Part shown: piece after piece, positions 62,263-64,000 of the stretch
Layout of the letters: every line of letters begins with the position of its first letter
Numbering within the stretch: the first letter of the stretch is position 1
Notes under the pieces: model-generated
What the model saw: only the letters and a program-made list of their open reading frames with translations
Told to the model about the DNA's origin: nothing
The model's database searches: none
Made by a program: the position numbers and the translations under genes
Source: Rhizobium sp. L1K21
Lineage (GTDB): Bacteria > Pseudomonadota > Alphaproteobacteria > Rhizobiales > Rhizobiaceae
DNA: 64,000 nucleotides
Reading direction: 5' to 3'
Assembly: GCF_024055895.1 (NCBI RefSeq)
Contig: NZ_JAMXLE010000009.1
Coordinates: 94,809-158,808 of the forward strand

Positions 62263-62763
62263 GTGCGCAATAAAACTAAGTATTTTCTTTCGGCATTCTT
62301 GGCGCTGGCTTCAGTTTCCGCTTCCCCCGCAAAGCAGGAAGGTTTTCACTTCGACAATCCCGATTGGGACGGCTGGGAAGATAAAGACGGTTGCGGCGCT
62401 TACCGGATCGACGGGCGGATAACCGTTTCGTCCAGCGCTGATGATGAGTTCGTCGGCTTTCGTTTCAAGAAAGGCCTTATTCCAGAAGGGACCTACAAGA
62501 CACAAATTAAACTTGGGGCAAAAACATGGACCGGGCAGTCAAGTGTCTTCGCTACTGAGGTTGGCGACGTGCTCACCTGGAATTATTTGTCCGAAGATTT
62601 TGTTGAAGGCCTTCGACGGTGGAGAAGCTTAGTGCTCTCAATCTACCTCGACGAGAATAATGTTACGTTTTTTGACTACTCCTTAGACGGCACCAAAGAA
62701 GCAATCGAGGCTGTGGAAGCATGCGTTGGATACCCATTCGGTCAAGCTCATAGTCTTCAGTGA
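62263..62763 (+). CDS. small exported protein of unknown function
   Basis: A 166-residue protein starting at a GTG, with a signal peptide of about 22 residues (KTKYFLSAFLALASVSASPA) and a mature part rich in aromatic and acidic residues (HFDNPDWDGWEDKDGCGAYRI, then TQIKLGAKTWTGQSSVFATEV). One cysteine appears early and one late (EACVGYPFG), so a disulfide is possible. I do not recognise the family. No neighbouring gene reveals its role. Confidence 0.6.
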   Translation: MRNKTKYFLSAFLALASVSASPAKQEGFHFDNPDWDGWEDKDGCGAYRIDGRITVSSSADDEFVGFRFKKGLIPEGTYKTQIKLGAKTWTGQSSVFATEVGDVLTWNYLSEDFVEGLRRWRSLVLSIYLDENNVTFFDYSLDGTKEAIEAVEACVGYPFGQAHSLQ

Positions 62764-63203
62764 AGCGGCTGGGGACATTCGCGAAAAAGAACACAATGCC
62801 GACTCTTGCGGCTAATCACTCCCAGCGAACGTCAAACATTCCTTTTTGCCGCCGTATTCATCACGGTGATTTCTTACGAAGATAGGCCAATTTCAATAGA
62901 TCTATTTCACGCCGTACTCGCGATGGATTCCTATAATCGAGGTTTGATGCGGGAATTGATGGTCTAGGTGGCGGCGGCTGTAGAAATGTAGAGACCAGCG
63001 GGGCAGATGCAGTGCCGGCAAGTTTGCTGCGCGGGATTAAATCTGACGCGAGTTCATGCTGGAAAGCATAAAACACGTGCGCAGTTTATATCACAGTTTG
63101 CGCATGTTTCCGCACGAGATGTAACCAGCATAAAAAGCCCGATAAGATTGCATTATCGTTCATATTGTACATTATAGGGAAAACCCACGCTCAGAGGCCG
63201 CAA
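62764..63203. other. upstream region of the integrase gene
   Basis: About 440 bases between the exported protein gene and the integrase. A 71-codon minus frame at 62861-63076 lacks a ribosome site, so I do not call it. Two TGCGCA hexamers lie at 63078-63083 and 63099-63104, exactly 21 bases apart, and the AT-rich stretch at 63150-63180 may be the integrase promoter. Confidence 0.4.
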
Positions 63204-64000
63204 ATGCCCGAAAATGACATCGATCCGCACGCTGCGCCGTCTCTCAGCGCGGTGGAAGCGGAACATTCAAACGATGCCGGCCTGTCCACAGACGCCGCGG
63301 AACACACCCCTGCCCGCCTGGCACCCCTGGTCGACCGTGCGCGCGGTTACGTGGATGCGGCCTCTTCGGCCAATACGCGCCGGGCTTACGCCTCAGACTG
63401 GAAGCATTTTACCGCCTGGTGCCGGCGTCAGGGACTGTCTCCCCTGCCCCCGAATGTGCAGACAGTGGGCCTTTATATCACGGCACTGGCCTCTGGGTCA
63501 GGGGCTGCGGGACAGAAAGGCGCGGCTGTCTCGACAATCGAGCGGCGGCTTTCATCGCTCTCGTGGAACTATACCCAACGCAGCCTGCATCTGGATCGCA
63601 AGGACCGCCATATCGCCACCGTTCTGGCCGGTATTCGCAACAGCCATGCAGCACCGCCACGTCAAAAAGAAGCGCTGCTGCCTGAAGAGCTGATTGCCAT
63701 GCTGGAAACGCTGGACCGCGGCACGCTCAGAGGTTTGCGTGACCGCGCCATGCTGCTCATCGGCTTTGCCGGCGGCCTGCGCCGCTCCGAGATCGTGGCC
63801 CTGGACGTCGGGCGTGACCAGACGGATGATGGCCGCGGCTGGATTGAAATCCTTGATCAAGGCATTGTCGTTACGCTGCGTGGCAAGACCGGATGGCGTG
63901 AAGTTGAGATCGGCCGGGGTTCGTCTGAACGCACCTGCCCGGTTGTTGCCGTTGAGACCTGGATGAAACTCGCCAAGATTGCCCACGGCCCCCTCTTCCG
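63204..64000 (+). CDS. tyrosine-recombinase integrase, 3' end cut by the window
   Basis: The visible 265 residues form an N-terminal SAM-like DNA-binding domain (SSANTRRAYASDWKHFTAWCRRQG near residue 52) and the start of the catalytic domain, with the first catalytic arginine in FAGGLRRSEIVALDVGR near residue 196. The remaining His-x-x-Arg and Tyr residues lie outside. The ATG at 63204 follows an AT-rich promoter-like region. This is a phage-like or plasmid-associated integrase; integrases of this type are common on secondary replicons of Hyphomicrobiales. It could mark the edge of an integrated element. Confidence 0.88.
   Translation, partial: MPENDIDPHAAPSLSAVEAEHSNDAGLSTDAAEHTPARLAPLVDRARGYVDAASSANTRRAYASDWKHFTAWCRRQGLSPLPPNVQTVGLYITALASGSGAAGQKGAAVSTIERRLSSLSWNYTQRSLHLDRKDRHIATVLAGIRNSHAAPPRQKEALLPEELIAMLETLDRGTLRGLRDRAMLLIGFAGGLRRSEIVALDVGRDQTDDGRGWIEILDQGIVVTLRGKTGWREVEIGRGSSERTCPVVAVETWMKLAKIAHGPLF

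Noticed and set aside
62861..63076. A minus-strand 71-codon proline-rich frame upstream of the integrase
   Set aside because: No ribosome site, no domain, and the region looks like promoter DNA.
1..64000. CRISPR arrays, rRNA or tRNA genes
   Set aside because: No regularly spaced repeats and no conserved RNA segments were seen on reading through.

Overview
The window looks like an accessory, catabolism-rich stretch of an alphaproteobacterial genome, probably Hyphomicrobiales of the Brucella/Ochrobactrum type. I infer this from gene style, the moderately high GC, densely ATGA-coupled operons, TRAP-TAXI and sugar ABC systems, and an edge integrase of the kind seen on rhizobial secondary replicons. 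The species is not proven from sequence alone. No rRNA, tRNA or CRISPR was seen.

Region 1 (1-16.2 kb) is a CoA-dependent acid catabolism island: an AMP-forming acyl-CoA ligase, an acyl-CoA dehydrogenase (perhaps paired with the gene starting at 34), two enoyl-CoA hydratases, a double-domain SDR, and a TetR regulator with matching palindromic operators at its own promoter and at the SDR promoter. It continues with a second TetR gene, an ADP-forming acyl-CoA synthetase, a TRAP-TAXI transporter with an embedded DUF1254 protein, and a divergent alkylsulfatase-like MBL protein whose metal motif is degenerate.

Region 2 (16.5-25.6 kb) is a complete homoprotocatechuate meta-cleavage operon (hpaF, E, D, H, I, an FAH-family decarboxylase/isomerase and SSADH) under a divergent HpaR. 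It carries two unrelated extradiol dioxygenases side by side. Region 3 (25.6-34.3 kb) holds a MATE remnant, a four-gene FecBCDE-type iron-chelate ABC operon, a ParDE module, a WGR protein, a secreted ClpP-like protein with an SH3-like tail, and IS21 and MarR remnants.

Region 4 (34.3-50 kb) is the most unusual part. One nearly gap-free minus-strand run encodes an oligopeptide-type ABC transporter (including a permease-ATPase fusion), two cytosolic formylglycine sulfatases, a GH3 glycosidase, the full gentisate pathway (dioxygenase, two non-homologous maleylpyruvate isomerases, fumarylpyruvate hydrolase) and the formylglycine-generating enzyme that activates sulfatases. I infer a route that imports a sulfated and glycosylated aromatic conjugate, strips sulfate and sugar in the cytoplasm, and burns the gentisate-type aglycone.

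Region 5 (50-62 kb) is a sister module: a PA14-containing GH3 beta-glucosidase, a sugar ABC transporter, two more sulfatases (one broken by a single-base frameshift) and a LysR paralogous to the LysR of region 4. The right edge carries a small secreted protein, an IS5-like remnant and a tyrosine recombinase running off the window.
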